Source: JAGXLC01 sp964585385 (lineage in GTDB: Bacteria; Bacteroidota; Bacteroidia; Bacteroidales; UBA12077). From it: 64,000 bases of DNA. A program made the translations under genes and the position numbers. Location of the stretch: contig CAZPDP010000002.1 in NCBI GenBank assembly GCA_964585385.1, forward strand, positions 186,001-250,000. The letters run 5' to 3'. The notes under the pieces are model-generated. The model ran no database searches. It was given only the letters and a program-made list of their open reading frames with translations, and was not told the origin of the DNA. This document shows, piece by piece, positions 1 to 8,863 of this stretch (position 1 is the first letter of the stretch; each line of letters begins with the position of its first letter).

Positions 1-448
1 CTGCTGGTACAGGACCAACGGCTTTATTGCTTAAAGCCCATCCACCAGCCATTATAGCCTTTGACTTCTGACTAAATCCTTTCTTATTGTTATCATGGTG
101 GTAATTTACTTGTTCTAAAAATCTTTTCCCATCTTGCATTGTTTCCGGGTCAACTTTTAGGCCCATAGCCTTAAGTTGAGGACCAAAAAATGCATGAGAG
201 AAATAGAGGTTATAAGCCGCAATTGGCTTATAGTCAGAGCGAATCGGGATAGGGAAATCTTCATGCTTTACTACCTTAAGATTTGATGCTTTTTTATTGA
301 TACCAGAGATAGCATTTTCTCTGGCTTTTCCGGGTAGTGCAATTGCTCCGATGGCAGCACCTGCTGCACCCAGTCTTAGGAAATCCCGTCGATTAAGGGT
401 GCTTTCTTTGTTTTTTTCTTTTTTCTTAGGATGACTTTCTTTTTTCAT
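1..448 (-). CDS. Tat-exported protein, N-terminal part (possible reductive-dehalogenase-like)
   Basis: The gene reads leftward off the window edge, so only about 149 N-terminal residues are visible. After a Lys-rich start (MKKESHPKKKEKNKEST) comes a clear twin-arginine signal, NRRDFLRLG, followed by an Ala/Gly/Ile-rich hydrophobic stretch ending in LPGKA. The protein is therefore predicted to be folded in the cytoplasm with a cofactor and exported by Tat. The mature part contains SDYKPIAAYN and GFSQKSKAIMAGGWALSN, whose spacing and wording recall the N-terminal domain of reductive dehalogenases (a DYKRFDQKN-like block, then an A-GW block). That family call is tentative because the corrinoid and Fe-S regions lie outside the window. 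A membrane-bound AraC-type regulator lies just upstream on the same strand and could control it. Confidence 0.6.
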   Translation of the reverse strand, partial: MKKESHPKKKEKNKESTLNRRDFLRLGAAGAAIGAIALPGKARENAISGINKKASNLKVVKHEDFPIPIRSDYKPIAAYNLYFSHAFFGPQLKAMGLKVDPETMQDGKRFLEQVNYHHDNNKKGFSQKSKAIMAGGWALSNKAVGPVPA

Positions 449-560
449 ACAACGAAAGTTTAGTTTGTTGATAAATATAATATGGTTTTGTTCAAGATAT
501 CAACAATCTAAAAATTATGGACGTCTTCCCAAAAATTTAATACTTTTAATCTATTGAATA

Positions 561-1676
561 TTAAGGTTTTGTGTCAATTCCCCTTATTTCTCTGAGATAC
601 TGAGAAGGTGTTTTCCCGGTAAATTTTTTGAATACGTTATTAAAGGTGGCCTTTGATCTGAAACCTGAATCGTAGGCAAGAGAAAGAATTGTTTTATTTT
701 GGTTTTCTTTTTTCATTACTAGTTTCTTAAATTCTTCCAGCCTGTAATTATTAAGATAATCATTGAAGTTTTGATTAAAGAGACCGTTCAAAACTTCTGA
801 AATCGTATGAGGAGGATAACCGGATAAAGTCGATAACATGGAAAGATTGAAATTCATATCAAGATAAGGCTTGTGTGTTTCCATTATCTCGTTTAAGTGG
901 TTCCCGATTTGTTGGGCTTTACTTATCGTCATGCCTGATTTGGAATAGCTACGTAATCCCCCCAGACTGGGTTTTTTCTTTTCAGAATTAATTGCCCCGG
1001 GTTCGGTAATGATGACATAGGTTATTGCATAACTTAAAATTAATAGTAGACCCAGATTAATTATGTCCAAAACTTTTGTTGTATTCTCAAAAAGGAAGGG
1101 CAGGTTGATTTTAAATAAAAGAATAAAAAAGTGTAGCATCATTAAATTAAGGAATAATCGCAAAATTACAGTTTTTGATTTATTGAATTGATATATTTTT
1201 TTTATCCGCGTAACCTTGATATGATAAAACTTGGATAATTCCTTTAATATTAGATAAGGATAAATCAGGTATGTTAAGACAAGTGCTTCATAACCAATTA
1301 TTGTAATGTTGCTTTTGATTTTTTCATTCTCAATAAAAATCAGAAGTGCAAATAAAAAAGTGGAGAAAAGAAATGGGATTAAGTACAGTATATTTTTTAC
1401 ATTGAAATCTAGATGACCATAAATAAAGGATTTGCTGTAATAGAAGACAATTGAGGGTGGCAGGATGCTAATTAAAACAAATAAAAACTGCCAAACAGAG
1501 CCCGAATGTATTATATTTTTGTAATAGGTATAATAATAGACATAATGTAGTAATAAAAGAATGATAAGACTCAGTAGGAGGTAATTATGTAAAGTCCTGA
1601 ATTTTTTCTGTAAAAGAACCAGAACAAGTATAAAACTTTGTGCTGCACAGAAAATGATGATATGTTCAATTGTCAT
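561..1676 (-). CDS. Membrane-bound AraC-family transcriptional regulator
   Basis: This 371-residue protein has about seven hydrophobic segments in the first 230 residues (for example FILVLVLLQKKF and ILPPSIVFYYS). A C-terminal AraC/XylS helix-turn-helix follows at about residues 260-365. The second recognition region reads SLAYDSGFRSKATFNNVFKK followed by FTGKTPSQYL, the classical AraC signature. This N-terminal 7TM plus AraC arrangement is common in Bacteroidota and implies direct sensing of a membrane or periplasmic signal, but the ligand is unknown. It lies about 110 bp upstream of the Tat protein gene in the same orientation, so that gene is a plausible target (inference). It is transcribed away from the methylmalonyl-CoA mutase genes' terminator and is not part of that operon. 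Confidence 0.85.
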   Translation of the reverse strand: MTIEHIIIFCAAQSFILVLVLLQKKFRTLHNYLLLSLIILLLLHYVYYYTYYKNIIHSGSVWQFLFVLISILPPSIVFYYSKSFIYGHLDFNVKNILYLIPFLFSTFLFALLIFIENEKIKSNITIIGYEALVLTYLIYPYLILKELSKFYHIKVTRIKKIYQFNKSKTVILRLFLNLMMLHFFILLFKINLPFLFENTTKVLDIINLGLLLILSYAITYVIITEPGAINSEKKKPSLGGLRSYSKSGMTISKAQQIGNHLNEIMETHKPYLDMNFNLSMLSTLSGYPPHTISEVLNGLFNQNFNDYLNNYRLEEFKKLVMKKENQNKTILSLAYDSGFRSKATFNNVFKKFTGKTPSQYLREIRGIDTKP

Positions 1677-1792
1677 CTTTTATTTTTGTTGAATAAGATG
1701 ATTCTTATGATATAGAAAAACTATTGATAAGAACAGGGATTAAGATAGAAAAATATCAGGAGATAGTAAAATCTTTTATTTATCCTGTGAAA

Positions 1793-1820
1793 AAAAGCCC
1801 CGAAAATTTTCAGGGCTTTT
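1793..1820 (-). terminator. Rho-independent terminator of the mutAB operon
   Basis: A GC-rich stem (aagcccc / agggctt) encloses the AT-rich spacer gaaaattttc. On the minus strand it is followed by a run of T, 22 bp beyond the mutB stop. Confidence 0.8.
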
Positions 1821-1842
1821 TACATAAATAACAAAAACTCAC

Positions 1843-3975
1843 CTACTCTTCATCCAGCATAATATTCAGGATTTCAATGGCTGCATCGGGTATGGGGGTT
1901 CCTGGTCCGAAAACACCAACTACACCGGAATCATACAGGAACTGATAGTCCTGCGAAGGTATAACACCTCCTGCAATTACCATAATATCCTCTCTGCCCA
2001 GCTTTTTAAGCTCTTCTATTACCTGAGGCACGAGGGTTTTGTGTCCAGCAGCCAGGCTGGAAACACCCAGGATGTGCACGTCATTCTCCACAGCTTGACG
2101 GGCTGCTTCTTCAGGCGTCTGGAACAATGGTCCGATGTCTACGTCAAAGCCGAGGTCAGCATAACCGGTGGAAACCACTTTTGCCCCTCTGTCGTGACCA
2201 TCCTGTCCCATTTTTGCAATCATGATCCTGGGTTGGCGGCCTTCCTGCTCTGCAAACTTTTTAACCAACTCTTTGGCTTTCTGGTATTTCTCATCGTCTT
2301 TGGATTCTGATGAATAAACACCGGAAATTGAGCGGGTAACGGCAGTATAGCGACCTACAATTTTTTCACATGCGGAGGAAATTTCACCGAGTGTAGCTCG
2401 TTTCTTAGCTGCTTCAACGGAAAGTTCCAGCAGGTTGCCTTTTCCGGATTTTGCGCATTCGGTAATTTTATCCAGCGCTTTTTGTACCTCTTCTTCGTTT
2501 CTTTCTTCTTTCAATTCTTTCAGTCGTTTTAACTGAGATTCTCTTACTGCGGTATTGTCCACGTCCAGAATTTCGATGGGGTCTTCTTTTTCAAGCCTGT
2601 ACTTGTTCACCCCAACACGAGCTTCCTTACCGGTATCCAGTCTTGCTTGTTTTTTCGCTGCCGCTTCTTCGATTCTCATTTTAGGAACACCGGTTTCGAT
2701 GGCTTTTGCCATTCCGCCCAGCTCATCAATCTCTTTAATGTGTTCCCATGCTCTGTCAGCTATCTGTTTGGTCAGTTTTTCCACATAGTAAGAACCAGCC
2801 CAGGGGTCCAGAGATTTGGTGATGTTGGTTTCTTCCTGTAAGTATATTTGTGTATTTCGTGCAATTCTTGCCGAAAAATCTGTGGGAAGCGCAATCGCTT
2901 CATCCAGGGCATTGGTGTGCAATGATTGTGTATGGCCCAGTGCAGCCCCCATTGCTTCTACGCAAGTTCTGGCCACATTGTTGAAAGGATCCTGTTCGGT
3001 GAGACTCCATCCGGAAGTTTGTGAGTGGGTTCGGAGTGCCATGGACTTTGGATTCTTTGGGTTGAATTGCTTTACAATTTTTGCCCAAAGCATCCGGGCT
3101 GCTCTCATTTTGGCAATTTCCATGAAATGATTCATTCCGATAGCCCAGAAGAACGATATTCTCGGGGCAAAATCATCCACATTTAATCCAGCGTCAATTC
3201 CTGCCCGAAGATATTCCAGTCCGTCGGCCAGTGTGTATGCCAGTTCGATGTCTGCAGTGGCTCCGGCTTCCTGCATGTGGTATCCGGAAACCGAGATGCA
3301 GTTGAATTTAGGCATGTTTTTGGATGTATATTCGAAAATGTCAGCAATGATTTTCATGGAGAAATCCGGCGGATAGATGTATGTGTTCCGAACCATGAAC
3401 TCTTTGAGGATGTCGTTTTGAATGGTTCCGCTGAGTTTTTCCATCGACACTCCCTGCTCCAGTCCGGCAACAATGTAGAATGCCATGACAGGCAATACCG
3501 CACCGTTCATAGTCATTGATACGGTCATCTGGTCCAGGGGAATCTGGTCAAAGAGGATTTTCATGTCCTTAATGGAATCCACAGCAACCCCTGCTTTACC
3601 TACATCACCGGTAACTCTTGGGTGATCGGAGTCATAGCCCCTGTGGGTAGCCAGGTCAAAGGCTACAGAAAGACCTTTTTGCCCGGCAGCCAGGTTTCTT
3701 CTGTAAAATGCATTGGATTCCTCTGCGGTTGAGTATCCGGCATACTGCCTGATGGTCCAGGGACGCATGGCATACATGGTTGAGTAAGGACCTCTCAGAT
3801 AAGGCGGAATGCCTGCTGCATATTCTAAATGCTCGAGGTTCTCCAGGTCTTCTTTTGTATAAACCGGTTTGACGTTGATTTTTTCAGGAGTCTCCCAGTT
3901 CGTTTTATATTCAGGGCTTTTATTGCTGCCCTTTGCTTCAAATTCAGGTTTTATATTGTTAAAATTAGGTCGCAT
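1843..3975 (-). CDS. mutB: Methylmalonyl-CoA mutase large (catalytic) subunit
   Basis: This 710-residue subunit interconverts succinyl-CoA and (R)-methylmalonyl-CoA with adenosylcobalamin, in propionate production or degradation. The N-terminal substrate-binding TIM barrel is recognisable from RGPYSTMYAMRPWTIRQYAG and the SLHTNALDEAIALP block. The C-terminal cobalamin domain carries the base-off motif D592-x-H594-x-x-G597 within MGQDGHDRGAKV, followed by the SSLAAGHKTLVP and AGGVIP loops. Length and motifs are those of a full, active subunit. It is the second gene of a mutA-mutB operon, 24 bp after the small subunit. No epimerase, MeaB or carboxylase gene lies nearby. Confidence 0.97.
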   Translation of the reverse strand: MRPNFNNIKPEFEAKGSNKSPEYKTNWETPEKINVKPVYTKEDLENLEHLEYAAGIPPYLRGPYSTMYAMRPWTIRQYAGYSTAEESNAFYRRNLAAGQKGLSVAFDLATHRGYDSDHPRVTGDVGKAGVAVDSIKDMKILFDQIPLDQMTVSMTMNGAVLPVMAFYIVAGLEQGVSMEKLSGTIQNDILKEFMVRNTYIYPPDFSMKIIADIFEYTSKNMPKFNCISVSGYHMQEAGATADIELAYTLADGLEYLRAGIDAGLNVDDFAPRISFFWAIGMNHFMEIAKMRAARMLWAKIVKQFNPKNPKSMALRTHSQTSGWSLTEQDPFNNVARTCVEAMGAALGHTQSLHTNALDEAIALPTDFSARIARNTQIYLQEETNITKSLDPWAGSYYVEKLTKQIADRAWEHIKEIDELGGMAKAIETGVPKMRIEEAAAKKQARLDTGKEARVGVNKYRLEKEDPIEILDVDNTAVRESQLKRLKELKEERNEEEVQKALDKITECAKSGKGNLLELSVEAAKKRATLGEISSACEKIVGRYTAVTRSISGVYSSESKDDEKYQKAKELVKKFAEQEGRQPRIMIAKMGQDGHDRGAKVVSTGYADLGFDVDIGPLFQTPEEAARQAVENDVHILGVSSLAAGHKTLVPQVIEELKKLGREDIMVIAGGVIPSQDYQFLYDSGVVGVFGPGTPIPDAAIEILNIMLDEE

Positions 3976-3999
3976 AACGTTAATTTTTTACAGGTTCGA

Positions 4000-5883
4000 T
4001 TAAGCAATTCCCAGTTCTTCCTGAAACCCACGAAGTGTTTCAATCAAGTTGGATTTGATGTGTATGAAATGGCTGATGCCTTTTTCTTTGAGTTGTTCGA
4101 TACTATCTTTTGGATAACCTGCAACAACCACAATAGCGTCGTCTTTTATCTTGTCGTAAATTTTGGGTGCTACTTCAGGGTATTCCGGATCTGAGCTGCA
4201 GACAACCACAATGTGTGCTCCCTTGTCTTTAGCCTCTTTTACGCCTTCATCCACATTCTCGAAACCGATGTTGTCAATGATTTCAAATCCGGCAGCAGCA
4301 AAGAATCCTGCTGAAAACTGAGCTCTTGCTCTACGCATTTTGGCGTCACCAATGGTAAACATAAATACTTTGGGTCGTTTGTCTGCATTCCTGTCGGTCT
4401 TAAGACGCAGGGATTCCAGTTCTTCACCACCCCTGTATGTCCGGATGGGTTCGGCTATGGCATCTTCAGCTTTTTCAGATTCAGACTGAACGGTACTTTG
4501 GTCATATCCTTCCTCCATAACTTCACCTGAGTTGGGGTAAAGATTGATGCCAACCAGCGCTTCTTTTTTGATGGCCAGGTTGAGGTTACGTTTGTTGGCT
4601 GTCTCTTTGATTTGTTCCTGAACCATACCATTTTTAAAGGCTTCGATGTAACCCCCTTCGTTTTCAGTTTTCTGGAAAAGTTCCCATGCGTGTTCAGCAA
4701 TAGCTTGAGTCAGATTTTCAACATAGTATGAACCCCCCGCCGGATCAACTACTTTGTCGAAGTAAGCTTCTTCCTTCAGGATAATTTGAGTGTTTCGTGC
4801 TATTCGTTTTGAGAACTCATTGGGTTTTTCAAACTGTTTGTTGTATGGAGTAACCGTTATCGAATCTGCACCACCCAGGGCAGCAGACATGGATTCGGTT
4901 GTGCCTCTCAGCATATTCACGTATGGGTCATATATCGTTTGATTCCAGTGAGAGGTTTCAGCATGGATGTGCAATTTTTTAGACTCTTCATACTGTGGAT
5001 TGTATGCTTCCACCACTTTTGCCCAAAGCATTCGTGCCGCACGTATTTTAGCAATTTCGAGGAAATAATTGGAGCCTACGCCGAATTTAAAGCGGATTCC
5101 GGGCGCTACTTCATCAATACTGAGTCCTCTTTCTGTTAAATTTGCCAGGTATTCATTGCCCATTGCAAGAGCAAATCCAAGTTCCTGAACGTTTGTGGCG
5201 GCTGCATTATGCATGTCAAACCCGTTTACTTCTATCACATGAAAATTGGGTAAGTCCTTGGTTTTTTCGATAATTTCTTTGCATCGGTCAAATGAGTATT
5301 CAGCTGATTTGCAAAACTTACCTTTGATATTCAGATTTCCTATGGGGTTAAAATCTACACTGCCTTTTACCTCCGCTTTGTCAATGTTTTCTTTATCGAC
5401 CTTTTCAAGAAGGTATTCCACAATTTTATGGGAGGCATGGTTTGCCACAAAGTTAAGTTCAATGGCAGGTATGCAAATAGTATTCAAAAGGGTTTCAAAC
5501 TCTTCTTTTGCCGGTTCATTGTCTTCATCAATGATGAATCCCAGGGAATCCACACCCTTTTGAAGGATATCCAGCGCATGCTTGTTGGCTTCTTTTCTGT
5601 TTTCAGTGGCATCAATATCCTGGCGTATGAACCAACTGTTGTCCGTATCTTTTTTTGCTCTGACGTAAGGAAATTCTCCCGGCAGCGCTTCCAGGTATTT
5701 TATTTTTCCCAGGTCTTCGGCTCTGTAATAGGGCCTTACCTGAAAACCTTCAAGGGTTCGCCAGATTAATTTTTTGTTGTAATCAGCCCCTTTTAAATCT
5801 TTATGAATTATTTCCTCCCATTGTTCGGTTGAAACCGGAGGAAAATCATCCCTGAATTTTAGCTTGTCTTGTAGTTTTACCAT
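4000..5883 (-). CDS. mutA: Methylmalonyl-CoA mutase small subunit
   Basis: This 627-residue subunit is homologous to MutB and forms the heterodimer partner. The barrel domain is present (RIARNTQIILKEEAYFDKV, DPAGGSYYVENLT). In the C-terminal domain the cobalamin-ligating DxHxxG motif is replaced by GDAKMRRARAQFSAGF, so it should not bind B12. This is the normal state of the small subunit in heterodimeric mutases. The start at 5883 matches the conserved family start and lies about 25 bp downstream of a TAnnTTTG promoter element. It is transcribed first, followed by mutB. Confidence 0.96.
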   Translation of the reverse strand: MVKLQDKLKFRDDFPPVSTEQWEEIIHKDLKGADYNKKLIWRTLEGFQVRPYYRAEDLGKIKYLEALPGEFPYVRAKKDTDNSWFIRQDIDATENRKEANKHALDILQKGVDSLGFIIDEDNEPAKEEFETLLNTICIPAIELNFVANHASHKIVEYLLEKVDKENIDKAEVKGSVDFNPIGNLNIKGKFCKSAEYSFDRCKEIIEKTKDLPNFHVIEVNGFDMHNAAATNVQELGFALAMGNEYLANLTERGLSIDEVAPGIRFKFGVGSNYFLEIAKIRAARMLWAKVVEAYNPQYEESKKLHIHAETSHWNQTIYDPYVNMLRGTTESMSAALGGADSITVTPYNKQFEKPNEFSKRIARNTQIILKEEAYFDKVVDPAGGSYYVENLTQAIAEHAWELFQKTENEGGYIEAFKNGMVQEQIKETANKRNLNLAIKKEALVGINLYPNSGEVMEEGYDQSTVQSESEKAEDAIAEPIRTYRGGEELESLRLKTDRNADKRPKVFMFTIGDAKMRRARAQFSAGFFAAAGFEIIDNIGFENVDEGVKEAKDKGAHIVVVCSSDPEYPEVAPKIYDKIKDDAIVVVAGYPKDSIEQLKEKGISHFIHIKSNLIETLRGFQEELGIA

Positions 5884-5908
5884 AACTTATTGAATGTTAA
5901 ATTCACGG

Positions 5909-5916
5909 CAAAATTA
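5909..5916 (-). promoter_or_regulatory. Candidate -7 element for mutAB
   Basis: On the minus strand the sequence TAATTTTG fits the Bacteroidota -7 consensus TAnnTTTG, about 25 bp before the mutA start codon. No strong -33 box is evident. Confidence 0.45.
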
Positions 5917-6000
5917 TATTATTTCCCAATAAATAGTGATTTAAAAAATATGATTTTTGGCATAATTCGGTTTTATATTGCCGGCTATTTATATCAGCAT

Positions 6001-6168
6001 AAAAGAGGCTGTCTCAAAAGTAAAAATGTGTTCACGCAAAAAACACTGACGAATCGGTAAGCTCGCAAAGTAGTATGACTATTAAAATTAGGCTTAGCTT
6101 ACTTTGCGAAAATCTTGGCAGAACTTTGCGCAGAAAACATTAAAGAATCTTTTGAGACAGCCTCTGTT
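6001..6168. repeat. MITE-like inverted-repeat element
   Basis: About 165 bp bounded by 17-bp perfect inverted repeats (agaggctgtctcaaaag at 6004-6020 and its complement at 6147-6163). Inside them are further inverted motifs: cgcaaagta near 6064 against tactttgcg near 6101, and cgcaaa at 6035 against tttgcg at 6125. There is no ORF. Termini of this type (GAGGCTGTCTCAAAAG) resemble the ends of transposons common in Bacteroidota, so this looks like a non-autonomous derivative. It lies between mutA and a small membrane-protein gene and could also act as a transcription barrier. The 300-bp gap from 5884 to 6189 holds nothing else recognisable apart from the mutA promoter. Confidence 0.65.
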
Positions 6169-6189
6169 TTTTTGATTTACCAGGCTATT

Positions 6190-6447
6190 TTATTCTTTCA
6201 GTGTGCCTGTAAACTTATTGTATAGCCAGGCAATGAGGGCTCCTCCTATTAGTCCGTAGATAAAGCCCCAGATTAGTCCTAAAAAAGCTCCTCCGATACT
6301 AATGGAATAACCAAAACAGACGTGATGGATCTTTTGCAGAGTTGCGCCTTCATATCCCAGTATCAGATACAATAAAGTCAGCAGGAGAATAGCCAGACCA
6401 AGAGCTATACCGCCTGCCAGTGCAAATGCTTTTACGTTTAATTTCAT
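6190..6447 (-). CDS. Small two-TM membrane protein (holin-like annotation family)
   Basis: An 85-residue protein with two long hydrophobic segments. The first is at about residues 8-32 (ALAGGIALGLAILLLTLLYL) and the second, Gly-rich, at about 48-77 (GGAFLGLIWGFIYGLIGGAL). Similar proteins in Bacteroidota and other phyla are often annotated 'bacteriophage holin', but no phage genes surround it and that role is not supported here. Typical relatives begin MKLNVKAF, which supports the chosen start. Function unknown. Confidence 0.75.
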   Translation of the reverse strand: MKLNVKAFALAGGIALGLAILLLTLLYLILGYEGATLQKIHHVCFGYSISIGGAFLGLIWGFIYGLIGGALIAWLYNKFTGTLKE

Positions 6448-6566
6448 AAGCTCCCCCTTTTTTTGTTGAGGCTAGTAAGATAATGAAAGTCTGACAAAGA
6501 ATCAAGCTTTATACATTTGATAATAAGAAAATTACTCCTGTCAAAGCAATAGCGCTAATTGAAAAC

Positions 6567-7619
6567 TTATTTATTATCAATTAAGCGGGCTTTAAGATAT
6601 ACCGGCTGATGGTCAGAATTTTTAAATTTCAGGTCATCGGTTTTAATTTGTATGGGTTCTATATTCGGCGATAGCAAATAAAAGTCTATAACCGTTTTGT
6701 CAGTATTTTCATTTAACGGTTTTTCCAGAGAACGGTTGGTTGGTGTCTGCGGATCGTAAGCCCATTTCCAGCCTTCAGGCATATAGTCTTCTGAGATAGT
6801 TGTGGTTTTATTGAGACTGTATTTTACTGAACTATCCTTGTGGTCTGATATATCCGGCGGGTATTGATTCCAGTCGCCCCCCGCAATAATGTAATTCCCT
6901 TTTTCATATTCTTTTGAAATGTATTTTTTCAGGTGCTCCATCTGGATAGCTTTCAATCCTCCATCATCGTATGCAGAATTGTGCGTGTTGATTATCAAAA
7001 GCTCATGTTCGCCTGGCAATGAATATTTGGCAACCATAAAACACCTGTCCAGCATAAATAATTTTTTAGGCCATGCGTAGTTTCCCGGGAATGGATGCCT
7101 TTCGACTTTAAACGGTGTATGGAGAGAGAAGGTTGCCAGACCGCTTTTTACTATTCCCATCGGTTTGTGAGGAGGCAGGGGAACAAATGGCACCTTGTAA
7201 TTGAGGGCAAAGAAGGCTTTATAGTTGGGAAGTGCTTTGCTGATGCTGTCAAATTCATTTATATAGTAACTGCGTTTGGATCTTTTGTCTACTTCCTGTA
7301 AAAGAAAAAAATCGACAGTTTGCTTGTTTTTCAGGTAATTTTTTGCAGACCCCAGGTTCTCCCGTGTTTTCTCTTCTGATGTTCTGACTTCTTCACCCCC
7401 ATCATAAAAGAAGCTCATGTCTTCGCTGAGGCCACAGTATCCAATATTCCAGATTAGCAGGTCTACTGTGTCTTTGTTCAGAGGCCTGGAGTTTTTGTTT
7501 TTGGCCAGGGTTTTGATTTTGTCGGGCTGATAATCACTGAAAGTGAAATAGACCAGGAAAACAAGGAAGAGAAAAGCGAGGATACCCAACAGGTATAAAA
7601 TTATTCGAAATGTATTCAT
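6567..7619 (-). CDS. Endonuclease/exonuclease/phosphatase-family hydrolase, membrane anchored
   Basis: A 350-residue protein with one N-terminal transmembrane segment (IILYLLGILAFLFLVFLVYF) and an extracytoplasmic EEP (DNase I-like) domain. Catalytic blocks are visible: FFLLQEVDKRS (metal-binding Glu), INTHNSAYDDGG, GGDWNQYPPD (Asp/Asn pair) and the C-terminal KNSDHQPVYL (catalytic Asp-His). The family covers nucleases, phosphodiesterases and lipid phosphatases, so the substrate cannot be told from sequence. It is monocistronic, divergent from purQ. Confidence 0.85.
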   Translation of the reverse strand: MNTFRIILYLLGILAFLFLVFLVYFTFSDYQPDKIKTLAKNKNSRPLNKDTVDLLIWNIGYCGLSEDMSFFYDGGEEVRTSEEKTRENLGSAKNYLKNKQTVDFFLLQEVDKRSKRSYYINEFDSISKALPNYKAFFALNYKVPFVPLPPHKPMGIVKSGLATFSLHTPFKVERHPFPGNYAWPKKLFMLDRCFMVAKYSLPGEHELLIINTHNSAYDDGGLKAIQMEHLKKYISKEYEKGNYIIAGGDWNQYPPDISDHKDSSVKYSLNKTTTISEDYMPEGWKWAYDPQTPTNRSLEKPLNENTDKTVIDFYLLSPNIEPIQIKTDDLKFKNSDHQPVYLKARLIDNK

Positions 7620-7705
7620 AGTGAATAAACTTTGGTTTATCTTTCAAATTTAATGTATTTATCTTAAAAGAAGTATTCGCGAACTTGTCCTTAATATTAA
7701 TTTTT

Positions 7706-7713
7706 TATCTTTG
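7706..7713 (+). promoter_or_regulatory. Candidate -7 element for purQ
   Basis: TATCTTTG matches TAnnTTTG, with a ttg at 7685-7687 at roughly -33 spacing and the purQ ATG 41 bp downstream. Confidence 0.5.
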
Positions 7714-7753
7714 AGTTTTCCAAAATGGTTCACCTATTTAATCACTAAAAGAA

Positions 7754-8449
7754 ATGAAATTCGGAGTAGTAGTTTTTCCCGGTTCCAATTGCGATCACGA
7801 TACGTTTTATGTTCTTGGTAATATTCTGGAGCAGGAAGTAGTGGAGTTGTGGCATAAAGATACGGACTTAAAGGATGTTGATGGAATATTGCTGCCCGGG
7901 GGATTCTCTTATGGTGATTATTTAAGGTCTGGAGCTATCGCTCGGTATTCGCCAATTATGGACAAGGTGATTGATTTTGCTAACCGGGGAGGCTTTGTGT
8001 TTGGAATATGCAATGGCTTTCAGATTTTATGTGAAGCCGGTTTACTGCCTGGTGCTCTTCTTCATAATGAAAACCAAAAGTTTGTAAGCAAAAATATTTA
8101 TGTCTTACCTGATAACAACGACAACATTCTAACCAGAGACCTTGATAAGCAACAACCCATTAAAATTCCGGTTGCCCATGGCGAAGGCCGCTATTTTGCC
8201 CGTAAATCAACTTTACAGGATATGCGCATGAAAGGACAGATTTTATTTCGCTATTGCAACCAATATGGCGAGATAACCACGGAGGCCAATCCGAATGGTT
8301 CAGTGGAAAATATTGCCGGTGTTTGTAATGAGAATAAGAATGTCTTTGGTATGATGCCGCATCCTGAAAGGTCTTCCGATGAGATGTTAGGTAACACGGA
8401 AGGAGCCGCAATTTTTAACTCTGTTATTAACAACCTTTTACCCCGGTAA
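7754..8449 (+). CDS. purQ: Phosphoribosylformylglycinamidine synthase, glutaminase subunit
   Basis: This 231-residue class I glutamine amidotransferase supplies ammonia for FGAR to FGAM conversion in purine synthesis, normally in a PurL-PurQ-PurS complex. Motifs: FPGSNCDHDT near the N-terminus, the nucleophile elbow FGICNGFQIL (catalytic Cys) and the C-terminal MMPHPERSSD (His/Glu of the triad). Length is typical of free-standing PurQ. Neither purL nor purS is nearby. Its last 12 bases overlap the convergent gene on the other strand. Confidence 0.95.
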   Translation: MKFGVVVFPGSNCDHDTFYVLGNILEQEVVELWHKDTDLKDVDGILLPGGFSYGDYLRSGAIARYSPIMDKVIDFANRGGFVFGICNGFQILCEAGLLPGALLHNENQKFVSKNIYVLPDNNDNILTRDLDKQQPIKIPVAHGEGRYFARKSTLQDMRMKGQILFRYCNQYGEITTEANPNGSVENIAGVCNENKNVFGMMPHPERSSDEMLGNTEGAAIFNSVINNLLPR

Positions 8450-8863
8450 AGAAGCACTGTACAAGTTTGTGATGAAATTGTAAAATGCAGCAATAAACAA
8501 GCTGATTGAGAGGATTATATCTGTAATTATAATGGCTTGTGGATTATTGGATTTACGGTAAACGGGTATAAAGCTCAGCCTCATTATTAATTGAACTAAA
8601 AAAAAACCAAATATCCTGATGCTGTAGGGGTTGTATTCTTTTGCTTTTTCAGGTTTTAATCTGACAATTGCCGAAAAAGCCCTGGAAAGGCCTTTACTTT
8701 GCGGGTTTTCCCCTGAGAGTATTTGAGCATTTGAGGGGATTGGATGACGTGCCTTATCAGGTGAAAAAAGGCCGGAATAGATAAATATTAGAGCTATAAT
8801 TCCGGCCAGTATTAAATTTATAAGTATGTAAGGTTCATTATGATTCAAAGGCACAGTCGTCAA
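8438..8863 (-). CDS. Conserved hypothetical membrane protein
   Basis: A 141-residue protein with a hydrophobic N-terminal segment (ILINLILAGIIALIFIYSGL), a central polar region with an SPDKARHPIP motif, and two C-terminal hydrophobic segments (FFLVQLIMRLSFIPVY; IIITDIILSISLFIAAFY). I do not recognise the family. It is translationally coupled to the upstream DUF4190 gene by a 4-bp overlap, so the two products probably work together at the inner membrane. Confidence 0.7.
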   Translation of the reverse strand: MTTVPLNHNEPYILINLILAGIIALIFIYSGLFSPDKARHPIPSNAQILSGENPQSKGLSRAFSAIVRLKPEKAKEYNPYSIRIFGFFLVQLIMRLSFIPVYRKSNNPQAIIITDIILSISLFIAAFYNFITNLYSASLPG

